DNA of 64,000 nucleotides from Cryptomeria japonica (Eukaryota; Streptophyta; Pinopsida; Cupressales; Cupressaceae). Below, one piece after another: positions 33,452-43,949 of this stretch. The position numbers and the translations under genes are program-made. The notes beneath the pieces were generated by a model, which saw nothing but the letters and a program-made list of their open reading frames with translations, ran no database searches and was not told the DNA's origin. The DNA lies in assembly GCF_030272615.1 (NCBI RefSeq), contig NC_081410.1:574704263-574768262 (forward strand), written 5' to 3'. Numbering within the stretch: the first letter of the stretch is position 1; the number at the start of each line of letters is the position of its first letter.

Positions 33452-34623
33452 TGCAATGTCCTCAACTCAAATCAAGTTGCTGAGCAACAGTTTGGCTGTC
33501 CTTTCCTTGGGTTACCTGAGAGGAAGAGGATGTAGAACATCATTGGGTAAGATATGGAGTCCTTGGCTTGTTTTAATGTCTAATTTTAAGGTGAGTGCAT
33601 GTCTTTTGATGCAACTTAAGTGAACATAAGTTATTTTTAAGTGAACTTAAGTTATTTTAAGTTAGGCATGTCTTTTTAGGCAACTCTCAGTGATGCCTAG
33701 CTAAGGGACTTAAGTTGTCCCCTCTTTTATATACTTAAGTGACTTAATTAAAACATGTGACAAAAGCCAAGGTGGGTGTCCAGCTTCAAGAGTTCTTATT
33801 GGTGCACATTTTAGGTTTTTATTTTGGAGCCTTGGATTAAGAGGTGGACTATCAAGGGTGGAGATTGATTAATCTTTTCAGAGGTTGTTATAAAACACCC
33901 TAAGGGCTCATTTTGACACCATGATGTGATGAAGTTTTCTGCTTATTGCTGCTGTAACTTGGCTTGAGGATTCAAACCCTTGAGTATCCCTGGTTTTGGT
34001 GAGACACATGGGCTCTTCCTAATCAGAAGAGTGTGTTTCGGTGGAATAACTCTGGTTTGTGAAACCCTAGCACATTGTAAATTCTGGGTTGCAAGTATTT
34101 ATCAGGCTGGAGGCCAATTAGAGGAAGATACCAGCATTGAAAATTCAAAATGGCGAACATCTACAACTGTACATTGTCAATTTCTGAGCACCTTTTTGGG
34201 ATGGCTGTAAAGGAGCAGCTAAATTAGTCTGTTTGCTGGTCTTTTGGGGAGCCTAACACCTGTTTGAGGGATGACTAGGGTTTGGTAAAATTCAGCAATA
34301 AATCTGAGGTATTCTTGTGCCTATCTATTTTCTTATCTATAACTCAGAAAAAATTAGGAAAAATTAGGCATTTTTTTTTGTTGTAAATTCTGGATTATTA
34401 CAAGGGTTGTTTTGTAATAATTTCTAAGCATAATAACAATAAAAATTTTCTACTTTTGGTCCTAAATCTGATTTGAAAACACACAAAAAATTGAGATGTA
34501 ATATTGTGCAAGTTCATTTTCAGATTTATGCCCTAGTTTGCAGAGGTGTTTTCTTTTATCAGTTGTGCCCTAGTTTGCAGAAATTATTGTCTTGTTTTTA
34601 GTTTCCTATTTGGGGATATTACA
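33452..34623 (+). repeat. 5' LTR of gypsy copy 1
   Basis: It starts TGCAATGTCCTCAACTCAAA and ends GGGGATATTACA directly before the primer-binding site. It contains repeated AACTTAAGTGAAC / ACTTAAGT phrases (33615-33745). A TGTGTTTCGGTGGAA phrase is shared with the LTR at 38840. Length is about 1172 bp. Confidence 0.85.
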
Positions 34624-34624
34624 G

Positions 34625-34636
34625 TGGTATCAAAGC
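34625..34636 (+). other. Primer-binding site for initiator tRNA-Met
   Basis: TGGTATCAAAGC starts one base after the LTR end. The consensus TGGTATCAGAGC differs at one position. The second copy has TATCAGAGC at 40262. Confidence 0.8.
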
Positions 34637-34689
34637 TGCAAGACTTGGCAGTCTGTTTGGGTTGATTGCATGTGTGGAAAATGTGGTCA

Positions 34690-35404
34690 TAGCGTGGAAA
34701 AAGAGAAAGGAATATTGGTGGGTTTAGATCAGTAACCATCATCAAGTGAAGAAGAAGCAAAACAAATGTTTTCAGACATGATAAGGCTGTTGAATGATAA
34801 CAACCTTTATTTGGGTTAGTTGGCTCATATCACAACATATGGAAGAACTTTGGTGCACATAGAAAGGGAAGAAAGTAGCAAAGTTGCAGAAAGCAAAGAA
34901 CATTTTACCAGCAAATCCATGGGTTCATCACAATCCAGACCTTTTATGTGCACTTTTATACAAGAAGATAAGGCTAAACAAGAGGAACCTATAGAGGATA
35001 ATGAGGATGCTAAAATACTAGCAAAATATCAGGCCTTGGGACCAGATTTTCAATCAGCCATCTCTTTTAGGGATTACTTAAAGGTCACCAAGCGCACAAG
35101 GCACAAGCATAAACAAAATTATCAAGAGAAGCAGAATTATGGATTGCAAAAGAGGTTGGGACATCTATCCCTACCTAGTTTTGATGGATAATCCAAGTGT
35201 ACGACTAGAGCTTGGATTCAGAAATTGGACACCTACCTTGCTTTGAACCGGATGAAGGAGATGGAGGCCATCAAATTTGCTACCCTTCACCTTGAAGGAA
35301 CTGCACATGAGTGGTGGTATCACGGATTGGTGACACAAGGACATGGAGCGATAGTTTCTTATGATTAGTTTTGCACTACATTAATTGGCTCAATTGAGAC
35401 AGGT
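34690..35404 (+). pseudogene. Gypsy gag fragment (copy 1)
   Basis: The plus frame has an N-terminal charged region (34820-35191: ESSKVAESKEHFTSKSMGSS, then DFQSAISFRDYLKVTKRTRH) and a gag core after a stop at 35190 (TRAWIQKLDTYLALNRMKEM, then LHLEGTAHEWWYHGLVTQGH). The AHEWW-x-G motif is typical of retrotransposon gag. It ends at about 35400 at a LINE junction. Confidence 0.85.
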
Positions 35405-36840
35405 TGAGATTTTTTGTTTTTCTTAATGCTTCTTTTTTGTTTTTCTTAATGCTTCTTCCTAGCTCTTTTTTTCTTGCCTCCCTCTCTCTGAGATACTCTT
35501 TGATGTAATTCCAGCTAATTTGCTCCCCTTCCCGATGGATGTCCTTGTCGCACGAAGCGCTCCAAAGGTGGAAAGAGTGTAATCGTCATGTGTACTCTGC
35601 ATCATGTAGCCAATGTCCACCTTGGGCTATGAACCCTTCTCCCAATCGTGCAATGGCAATGAAAGCACGAGCCCTCCAACCCCATTCATCCTTTATGCAC
35701 TGGTTCAAAGCCGGTGTGCTTCCTCCTTGGTTCCTAGCTCTAGACACCACGATAATAAAAGCAATGCAATGTCGATGTCGGTGTGGTATATATACTTTGC
35801 CTTAAAAAACTTGTCACCCAACATAATGCTCACCATTTGGAGAAACACGGGGTCTTCAATTTTGAAGACGTTCCTCATTCTTTCCTCAGAGATATTCCCT
35901 CAAAAAGCCATCGTTTGCTTCACCATTTGTACGGAGAAATTCACCTGCATTTTGCTCCGTTTTTTTCGACTACTCTACTCTTCTCACCGAGACGTTACAG
36001 AGAGCATGATTTTTTCCAAGACAAAAGTAGGTTAAATCTTGCCTCATACACCTCATTCGTCTTGAATAGGACGATACAATTAATAAGAAGTCCTCAATTT
36101 TCTACCCTCGCATGATTATATCTTCCCTCTTGTACATCCACCTCCTTGATATTGATGCTAGGAAGATTGTCCCAATCTCTCATTAAATGTACCACCCACT
36201 TGGAGAGCTAGTCTACCACTTTGTTTCCATCACGTCTGACAAGGGAGATTTTGAAATTTTGGAAGAGGTTTATGATGTTTTTGGTTACTTTTATTAATTT
36301 GTCTAGCTTCCACCCCCTCACCTCTCCTTTGATTAATGTGTTAATGATTATTTGCGAATCACCCTCTAAGTGCAATCTTGAAACTGAAATTTTGCTTGCT
36401 AGGCTCAAAGCGAGTAACGCTACTTTTGCTTCCACCTCATTGTTTGTTCCATCCTTGAGCCTCTATACACTCCATGCTAAGATATTTCCTTGCCTATCCC
36501 TAGCTACACATCCTGCTCCTGACAGGCCTGGGTTCTCATTCGATGCTCCATCAAAGTTTATTTTGATCCATCCTTCCTCTAGTGTTGTCCATACCACTTT
36601 TTCATCATTTGTGCTAGATGGATTAACCCACAAAGGCCTATTAACGGGCCAAGAAGAAGTGCACTTGTTATCATTGAATGCAACCTGTATTTTATTCAGC
36701 ACATTTGCTTGCTGTCTAATTTTCACTTGCAGCCAAAGCTTAGTAACTAGATCTTACATCCTGGACTTTGCAGGCATCATTTACCACCTTTTCTAATTAG
36801 TGGGGCATATCCCATTGCTCTAAAGCAATCACATTATCAG
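35405..36840 (-). pseudogene. LINE 3' part with RNase H domain
   Basis: The minus strand at 36726-36208 reads EGWIKINFDGASNENPG, then NNEVEAKVALLAL and LHLEGDSQIIINTLIKGE, and RRDGNKVVD. This is the RVT_3/RNase H domain that some plant LINEs carry after reverse transcriptase. The three acidic residues (FDGA, EVEA, EGDS) are kept. One in-frame TAG (near 36463, after AWSV) and a changed C-terminal step disable it. The downstream 700 bp to a T-rich end at 35405-35480 is probably the 3' UTR and A-rich tail. Confidence 0.8.
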
Positions 36841-37503
36841 GAAACAGATCTTCCAGGCTGATAAACCAGGGAGATTCGACGTTTGCAGGCAGTTTGTCTA
36901 AGGGTCTCCAGTGGCAATCTCAACCATGGGTAGCAGTTGTGCTTTAAGAGCTTCATTATTCTGTGTTGCTTCAAACTTTCAGGTGTTTGTATGAGTTTTA
37001 GTGTGCTTTTGTATTCAGTTTAGTTCCAGATTGTTTAGCAGTTGTGCTTTAAGAGCTTCATTATTCTGTGTTGTTTCAGGTGTTTGTATGAGTTTCAGTG
37101 TGCTTTTGTATTCAGTTTAGTTCCAGATTGTTTGCTGCTGTTAGTAGCATATTTCATAATGTATTTTCTGTTGTGAGACACTGAGAAGCTATATTTCATA
37201 TGTATTTCTTTTGTGAACTCTGTTTGTGATTTGGAGAGTTTGTGTGAGAGTTTCAGTGAGTATTTGGTGTACTTGAGCTCGGGATTTGGAGTCTATGTGT
37301 AATGTTTTTGTGGTAGATCTGTGGACTGTTATCTGAGGTAATTTGTGAGGAATATATTGCCAAAATTGTGTTAAAATCATTTGTGTGTTTCCATGGAGAT
37401 TCAGAGTGTTAAGTGGTATTTTGGTGCAATTTTTGGTATACCCGATTTCACCATTATTTGTTATTTGTAATCTGATATAAAATTGCAGCAAGGGTTATTA
37501 CAC
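36841..37503. other. Insert-like segment with 105-bp tandem duplication
   Basis: It lies between two ~60-bp similar sequences, TCATTTACCACCTTTTCTAA.. at 36777 and 37504. Inside, TAGCAGTTGTGCTTTAAGAG recurs at 36931 and 37036 as a 105-bp tandem duplication that includes TTTGTATTCAGTTTAGTTCC. It ends GGGTTATTACA, like the LTR ends nearby. It may be a solo LTR or the gap between two LINE fragments. Confidence 0.55.
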
Positions 37504-37880
37504 TCATTTACCACCTTTTCTAATTAGCGGGTGCTTATCCCATTGCTCTAAAGCAACTGCATTATCAAGTACATAAAACATGCTATCCCTAAGGACCAGT
37601 AACCTCCCATCCCAATCCTTTAAGCCCATTGCCATGTTGGCAAGTTGATCAGCATTTTCTGAAGACTACTGCCACATGAATTGAATCTTCTTTGCACATT
37701 TTCCTTATTATATCACCTGGGTTTGCTTGGAAATTGGAAATTGTTTTTTCAATCCTAACCGCCAGTGTTCTTGTTCTCTCCTTTATGGTTTTAGTATATT
37801 CTGCAAAGCAACATCTTTGTTCACCTTTCTTGAGCACCAGGTATAAGTTCTTCAATGGAAAGCAACAAAATAATTTTTTT
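37504..37880 (-). pseudogene. LINE or RNase H-type tail fragment
   Basis: The minus strand reads LYLVLKKGEQRCCFAEYTKT, then NPGDIIRKMCKEDSIHVAVV, and after a frameshift ADQLANMAMGLKDWDG. ADQLAN with preceding hydrophobic strands recalls the end of an RNase H domain. The last 60 bp are homologous to 36777-36840. It is either the interrupted part of the LINE to its left or a second copy of it. Confidence 0.5.
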
Positions 37881-37899
37881 TCATAAGATAGTATAGAAG

Positions 37900-38420
37900 G
37901 CTCATAAGAGCTTTAAGTTTTCAAAGCATTGTTGTCAACTTGTCAATAAGTTCATACGGACCAGACCTAAATGGTTTTTAGTTTTCTAACTTTACCTTTG
38001 ATGCTTTTTTTTTTACTTAAGTCACACCTTGTCCCTAAAGTTGAACTTGTCCTCAACTCTACTCTTGAGATTCCTTCAAACTCTGGAGAATTTGGAGGTA
38101 AATTTGTCTTAATTTTCTCAAAGAAAGTGTCTGCTTGGTAGTTTTCAAGTGCACTTATTTTTAATTCAAAGGGATCTCTTAGTAAAAGAATAAACTAACC
38201 AATTGTGTGAAGTTGAGTATGTGCAAATTCGTATTCTGAGTTTATGATGCTCTTCATTTTATCCTGTAAGAGTTGCACCGATATTTTACTGACCACTTGG
38301 GTTTGACCATCCAGTTTGGAAATAAAAAGAAGTTGATGTCTTCAAATTTTTATCCATTATCTCAAACAATGTAGTCCAAAACTTTTTGAAGAATCTTGAT
38401 TCCATATATAAAATAATAAA
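37900..38420 (-). pseudogene. Gypsy integrase C-terminal fragment
   Basis: On the minus strand, KLDGQTQVV..VQLL (near 38330-38270) matches the conserved integrase HPQTDGQTEVVN step. Further on, VEDKFNFRDKV and HLGPYELIDKL (near 38050-37940) match the GPY/F end module of Ty3/gypsy integrase. It is opposite in strand to the two plus-strand gypsy copies, so it is a separate element. Many stops are present. Confidence 0.7.
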
Positions 38421-38839
38421 TCCAGGTAAACCAAAATAAACCAAAATGAAGATAAACATTATTGAAAATTATTCGATTTGCTTAATTGCGATTAAGAGTC
38501 TTCTTACATGGAATGAGAATACTCATCTTGTTACTAGCCTACAACAACAAACAAATATTCATGTCCTTTCTTTGTTATTTCATTACATAAGAGAAGCCTG
38601 AGTATGGAGGCAAAAAGTCTTACAATGTCATTTAGTGTTCTTAGTTGTTTACCGTCTTTATTTGCTTCTATCTACCTTCTACAGTTGTTACAGCTGTTCT
38701 AGCTGCCCATTGACATTTTAACTAGTTGTTATCTACTGTTTTACAGCTGTTTCAACTGTTCGCCAGCTTATTTATTTATTTCTCCATCCTCACAGTTGTT
38801 TCAGATGCCAACTACTTTATATCTAGCTATTTGTACAAC

Positions 38840-40002
38840 TGTAATGTTCCCAACTCAAATCAAGAGAATTAGCAACACATTGGTTGTCCTTTTTCTTGGA
38901 TTACCCAATAGGAAGAGACTTAGAGCATCATTGGGTAAAATATTGGAGTCTTTGGCTCGTTCTCAATTTTAATCTTAAGATGTGTGCACATCTTTTTATG
39001 CAACTTAAGTTCACTTAAGCTATTTTAAGTTGTTGGCACGTCTTTTTAGGCAAACTTAAATGACTCCTTGCCAAAAGACTTAAGTTGTCTCCCTTTTATG
39101 TACTTCAAGTGATTTTTAAAAGCATGTGATGAAAAGCAAGGGGGCGTAGGGTTTCTAGGAGCTTATTGGCTCAGGTTTTAGGGTTTCAATGTGGAGCATT
39201 GGATTAAGAGGTGGCAAATCAGGAGCTGAGATTAATTAATTTCTTTGGGAGTTATTATATAACTCTTTAGAAATCTTTTAGAGCTCATTATGTTGTGAGT
39301 TTCCTGTTTATTGTTGTTGCAACTTGGCTTAAGTTCTGAAACTCTTGAGTATCCTTGATTTCAAAGAGACGTATGGGCTTCCTCTAGTTTGAAGGGTGTG
39401 TTTCGGTGGAAGAGCTTCGGTTTGTGAAACCCTAACATCATCTTTTCTGGGCTGCGATTGTTTATCAGGCTTGGGGGCTGATTTGGAGATAAGATTCAGA
39501 GTTCAAGTTCAAATTTTTGTTGACTACATCAATAAACATTCATATTTTTAGACATTCTTGAGAACAACAACAAAGAGGACAAGTTATTAGACCTAGTGCT
39601 GGTTTGTTTGGGAGTTTTGATGCCAAATCCAAGGACAGATAGGGTTTGACTCCACCTTTGAGGACTACTAGGGTTTGGAAATAATTTCTGATGTATTTTG
39701 TATCAAAAATCTGCATAGTTTATTCTTCTTTATCTTAGTAATATAAGAGAAAAATCATTGTGTTTGTTTCTGGAATTTTTGGGTAGAAATAAAGGAATTT
39801 CCTATACTTTTTTGAGGGTTAGTACTTAGTATTACTCAGAAATTTATTTCTTTTAGCAGAAGAATCAGTCTTGCAATCTGATTATAAATTTGGGTTCATT
39901 GAAAAAAATCCTATATGCAAATACAGTTTCAGATTTTTTTGTGTCTTGTTTTGGAAATATTGTTGTTATTTCTATTATCCCTCTTTGGGGATATTACTAT
40001 TA
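38840..40002 (+). repeat. 5' LTR of gypsy copy 2
   Basis: It starts TGTAATGTTCCCAACTCAAA and aligns along its length with the LTR at 33452 to TTTGGGGATATTAC. The two LTRs are visibly diverged by substitutions and small indels, so the copies are not recent siblings. Confidence 0.85.
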
Positions 40003-40250
40003 GACGATTTGTCATTGATGTCAAGTTGTCTGCAGACAAAAACAGTAGCACAAAATCAAACACGACCATCATTAGTCATTACAAAATTGTTTTTTTGTTG
40101 TGGTGTGTTTGCATATACAAGATATGGGAATAAGGAATGAATACAATACATATCTTCATCATTGATTGTTCTGTATCTGATCGAGACAGATGTGTCCATA
40201 TTTTTATGCTGTCTGTCATTGGCAATAACATCTGAATAACATCGGCATTA
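40003..40250. other. ~250-bp insertion at the LTR / primer-site junction
   Basis: In copy 1, GGGGATATTACA is followed directly by the primer-binding site. In copy 2, about 250 bp separate GGGGATATTAC from CATTACA..TATCAGAGCTGC. The extra sequence (GACGATTTGTCATTGATGTC ..) has no ORF of note. It repeats ATTACA at its right edge, which would fit a short target duplication. Confidence 0.55.
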
Positions 40251-43200
40251 CATGTGAAGAGTATCAGAGCTGCAAGACTTGGCATCCTATTTGGGTTGGT
40301 TGTATTAATGGAAAAGGTGGTTATAACTTGGAAAAACAGAAGGAAATAATGGCAGACAACAATCAACCACCATCATCGAGAGAAGAGGAGGCAAAACAAA
40401 TGTCTGCATAAATGTTAAGACAGCTGCAAATTAACAATCTTTAGTTAAGCTAGATGGCTCAAAACATGACAAATGGAAGAAATTTGGTTTGTATAGAAAG
40501 AGAGGAAGGTAGCAAAGCAACAGAAAACAATGAACATGCTACCAGAAAATCCATTGGTTCATCACAATCCAGACCTTTCATGCTTACCTTTATACAAGAG
40601 GATGAAGTACACGCAAGAGGAACCCATGGAGGATGATGAGGATGCTGAGATTTTGGCTAAGTATCAAGATTTTGGGGGAAGATTTTCAATCAGCTATCTC
40701 TTTTAAAGACTCCTTGGAGGTCACCAAATGCACAAAGCCAAAGCAGAAACAATGGAATCAAGGGAAGAAAAATAATGGGCTGCATAAGAGTTTAGGATGA
40801 CTATACTTACCTAGTTTTGATGGATCATCCAAGTGTACAACTAGAGCTTGTATTTAGAAATTGGATACTTATCTTGCCTTGAATTAGATGAAGAAGATTG
40901 AGGTCATCAAATTTGCTAATCTTCACCTTGAAGGAGTTGCACATGAGTGGTGGTATCATGGTTTAGTGACACAAGGACATGGTGCAATAGTTTCTTACGA
41001 TCAATTTTGCACTACATTGATAGAACAGTTTGGCTGCAAGGATTCAGAGGCACACTCCGGAGAGTTGGCTTAGTTGAGACAGGTTGGGACACTTAATGCA
41101 TACGTTTCAGAATTTCAGTGATTGTGAGTTATGGTTTATGATGTGACCAAGAAAAGTTTGATTTCTTGGTTCATAGAGGGTTTGTCAAAACCTCTTAGAG
41201 GTTGGGTCAAAGCTTTTGATCTGCCATTCTTGCAGGACACTATTAAGCATGCAAGGAATATGGAGCTATCTACACCACAAGCTAGGTTTCCTAGAAAGTT
41301 TCCGCAGAGACCCTTGTCACAAAATTTGTTGTAGAGGAACAAAAAGAAACTAGAAAATGCTAGACTAGTGGGTGAAATGTCTAAGTTAGTGGTGCATTTC
41401 GTGATTCACTGGACAAGTTGAGATGAAAGAGACTTTCCTTTGATTGTCGTCAGCCTTGGACACCTGGACATAAGTGTAAAAGTTGGGGCAAGGCCCACTG
41501 GATTGAAGTCTCCGAGGAACCTAGTGATGATGAATTGGAGGTAGTGATGATGAATTGGAGGAGATACAGGTTCATGATGGGCAGCATGAGCAGATGGATG
41601 GGGAGACAAGCACAAATGAGCATTGGAATGATTTGGCATAGATGGAGGTGCTATTGCAACTCTCACTACCACTCCTCATTATAACGCCTTAAAAATGAAG
41701 GGTGTTGTGTAGGGACAAAAAGTTGTACTGATTGATAATGGGGCTACCCACACCTTAATGGATTCATCCTATGTGAAGAAGTGGGGTTTGAATGTTGAGG
41801 AGCACAATGGTTTCTGTGTGCGAACAATGAATGGCATGTTGCGTTGTGTTAATCTTGTTCCACAATTGAGCGTGACCTTGTGTAATTATACCCTTATTGA
41901 TGTTTTTTATGTGATTGACATTAAGGAGGCTAATGTTGTGTTGGGTGTTCAATGGTTGCATACTATAAGTCAATATCTCACCGACTTTAAAACTATGCAA
42001 TTGAGTTTTACAACAGATGGTCGGAAGGTGGTATTACAGGGCCTATCTTTAGATGTGCCTAGAGTCATTTCAGCCAAGAGGATGGAGATAATTTTTTGGC
42101 ATTTAGGGGATGAGTGAGAAGTGTAATGTTTCATTTCAGATAAGTCTATCGATACAGGACAACATGGGTATCATGTTGACATGTAGGGCTTGTTGGACAA
42201 GCATGGTGTGGTATTTTCAAATCTACTACATGGACTACCTCTAGATTAGGGATTTGAGCATGTTATTGAGCTTGTGGATAACAAGCCAGTTGTTATGGAT
42301 TCCTAGTGTCATCCTAAATGATTCAAGGATGAGATTGAGAAGACTATTCGGGAGCTACTGAATGCAAAACATATACAACCTAGTTCTAGTCGCTTCACTC
42401 CTTCTGTTGTCTTGGTGAAGAAGAAGGATGGTACTATGAGGATGTGCATTGATTATCATGTACTAAATAAGAAGACCATCGAGAACAAGTATCCTATCCC
42501 ATGTATTGATGAGTTGATGGATGAGCTACATGGAGTGGTCTACTTCTCCAAAATTGATCTTTGTTCAGGATACCATCAAATTTGGGTTTGGGAGCATGAT
42601 GTGCACAAAACAACTTTTAGGTGCCACTATGGACATTTCGATTATTTGGTGATGCCCTTTGGGTAACAGAATGCTCCAGCTACTTTTCAATCTTGCATGA
42701 ACCATGTATTCAACAAGCAGTTGTAGAAATTTGCATTGGTTTTCTTTGATGACATCTTAATATACAACAGGATGTGGGGAGAGCATATTCGACATCTTGA
42801 TGAGGTGTTAAGTATCTTAGCGGCTAACTCCCTTTATGTGAAAGTCTCTAAGTGTGAGTTCGGTATGACCGAGCTATTGTATTTGGGATGTGTCATTGGG
42901 AATGGCGAAGTGAAGGCACATAAGGAAAAGATTCAACCTGTACTTGATTGGCTACCACCAAAGAGCGTGTCCCAATTGAGGGGCTTCATTGGTTTATGCA
43001 CATACTATAGACGGTTTATGAAGGTATTTTGTTGATTAATCACTTCTTTGATAGATTTGACCAAGAATGATGCTTTTATTTGGATGGATGATACTTCAAA
43101 GAATCATGAATCATCTTAAAAAGGTAATGAGTAGCTGTCTTGTTTTGACTTTACTGGACCTTTAAACCTTTGGTGCTTGAGTGTGATGCATCTGGTATTA

Positions 43201-43409
43201 GGATTGGAGCAGTTTTGATGGAAGACAAGCATCTAATTGTTATGAGAGCCGAAAGTTGAATGAGGTTGAAAGGAGGTTCATTACATATGACAAGGAAATG
43301 TTGGCAATCATGCAAGCGCTTGAAAAGTTTTTGTTAGTATCTTGTGGGCAGCAAGATCACAATGAGGACTGATCATAATAGCCTCAAGTATTTCATAGAG
43401 AAAAAGGGA

Positions 43410-43620
43410 ATGGCTTAAACCACACACACTAAGCTTACATTTCTAGGCTTAAAAGTGTCTCAAGAGTTGGCTGACATTTTCTAGGCTTAATATGTTGCTT
43501 ATTGTGTGTGGTCACACTAAGAATACACTTCCGGGCTTAAAAGTGTTAAACACTTAGAGTTGACTAACATTCTCTAGGCTTAATATGTTGCTTAGTTTGT
43601 GTGGTTTAAGGCTGGCCAAG
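43410..43620. mobile_element. 211-bp MITE-like insertion in gypsy RNase H
   Basis: Ends are near-inverted: GGCTTAAACCACACACACTA on the left and the complement of AGCCTTAAACCACACAAACT on the right. A 9-bp direct duplication AAAAAGGGA flanks it (43401-43409, 43621-43629). Removing the insertion and one copy of the duplication restores the RNase H reading frame. The interior has two copies of a ~95-bp unit (CTAGGCTTAATATGTTGCTT twice, GGCTTAAAAGTGT twice). A 9-bp duplication suggests a Mutator-like (MULE) origin. It has no coding capacity. Confidence 0.85.
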
Positions 43621-43949
43621 AAAAAGGGATTAAACGAGAGACAGCAATGTTGGGTGAGTAAGCTACAAGGGCATGATTTTGACATTGAATTTGTCAAAGG
43701 AAAAAGTAATGTTGTTGCTGATGCATTAATTAGAAATCCTTCATTTTGCTCACTTTCAGAAATTTCAGCTTCTTGGAAGGATCACATGCTAGCAGAATAC
43801 TCAAAGAATCAAAATGTTTGTGATATTCTAGATGATAAAATCGATGATGAAAGGTATAAACTGTTGAATGACATCATCTATTATAAGGATAGAATCTATT
43901 TAATATTGGAAAGTAAGCTCAAACATAAGGTTCTTATTGCTGTTGATAA

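Larger units (their letters stand above)
33452..35404 (+). mobile_element. Gypsy family copy 1, truncated in gag
   Basis: It comprises an LTR (33452-34623), primer-binding site, leader and gag start, all collinear with the second copy at 38840. It is cut off at about 35404, where LINE sequence in the opposite orientation begins. No 3' LTR is present. Confidence 0.85.

Noticed and set aside
35539-36796. Plus-strand ORFs up to 191 residues
   Set aside because: Antisense to the LINE RNase H domain and its tail.
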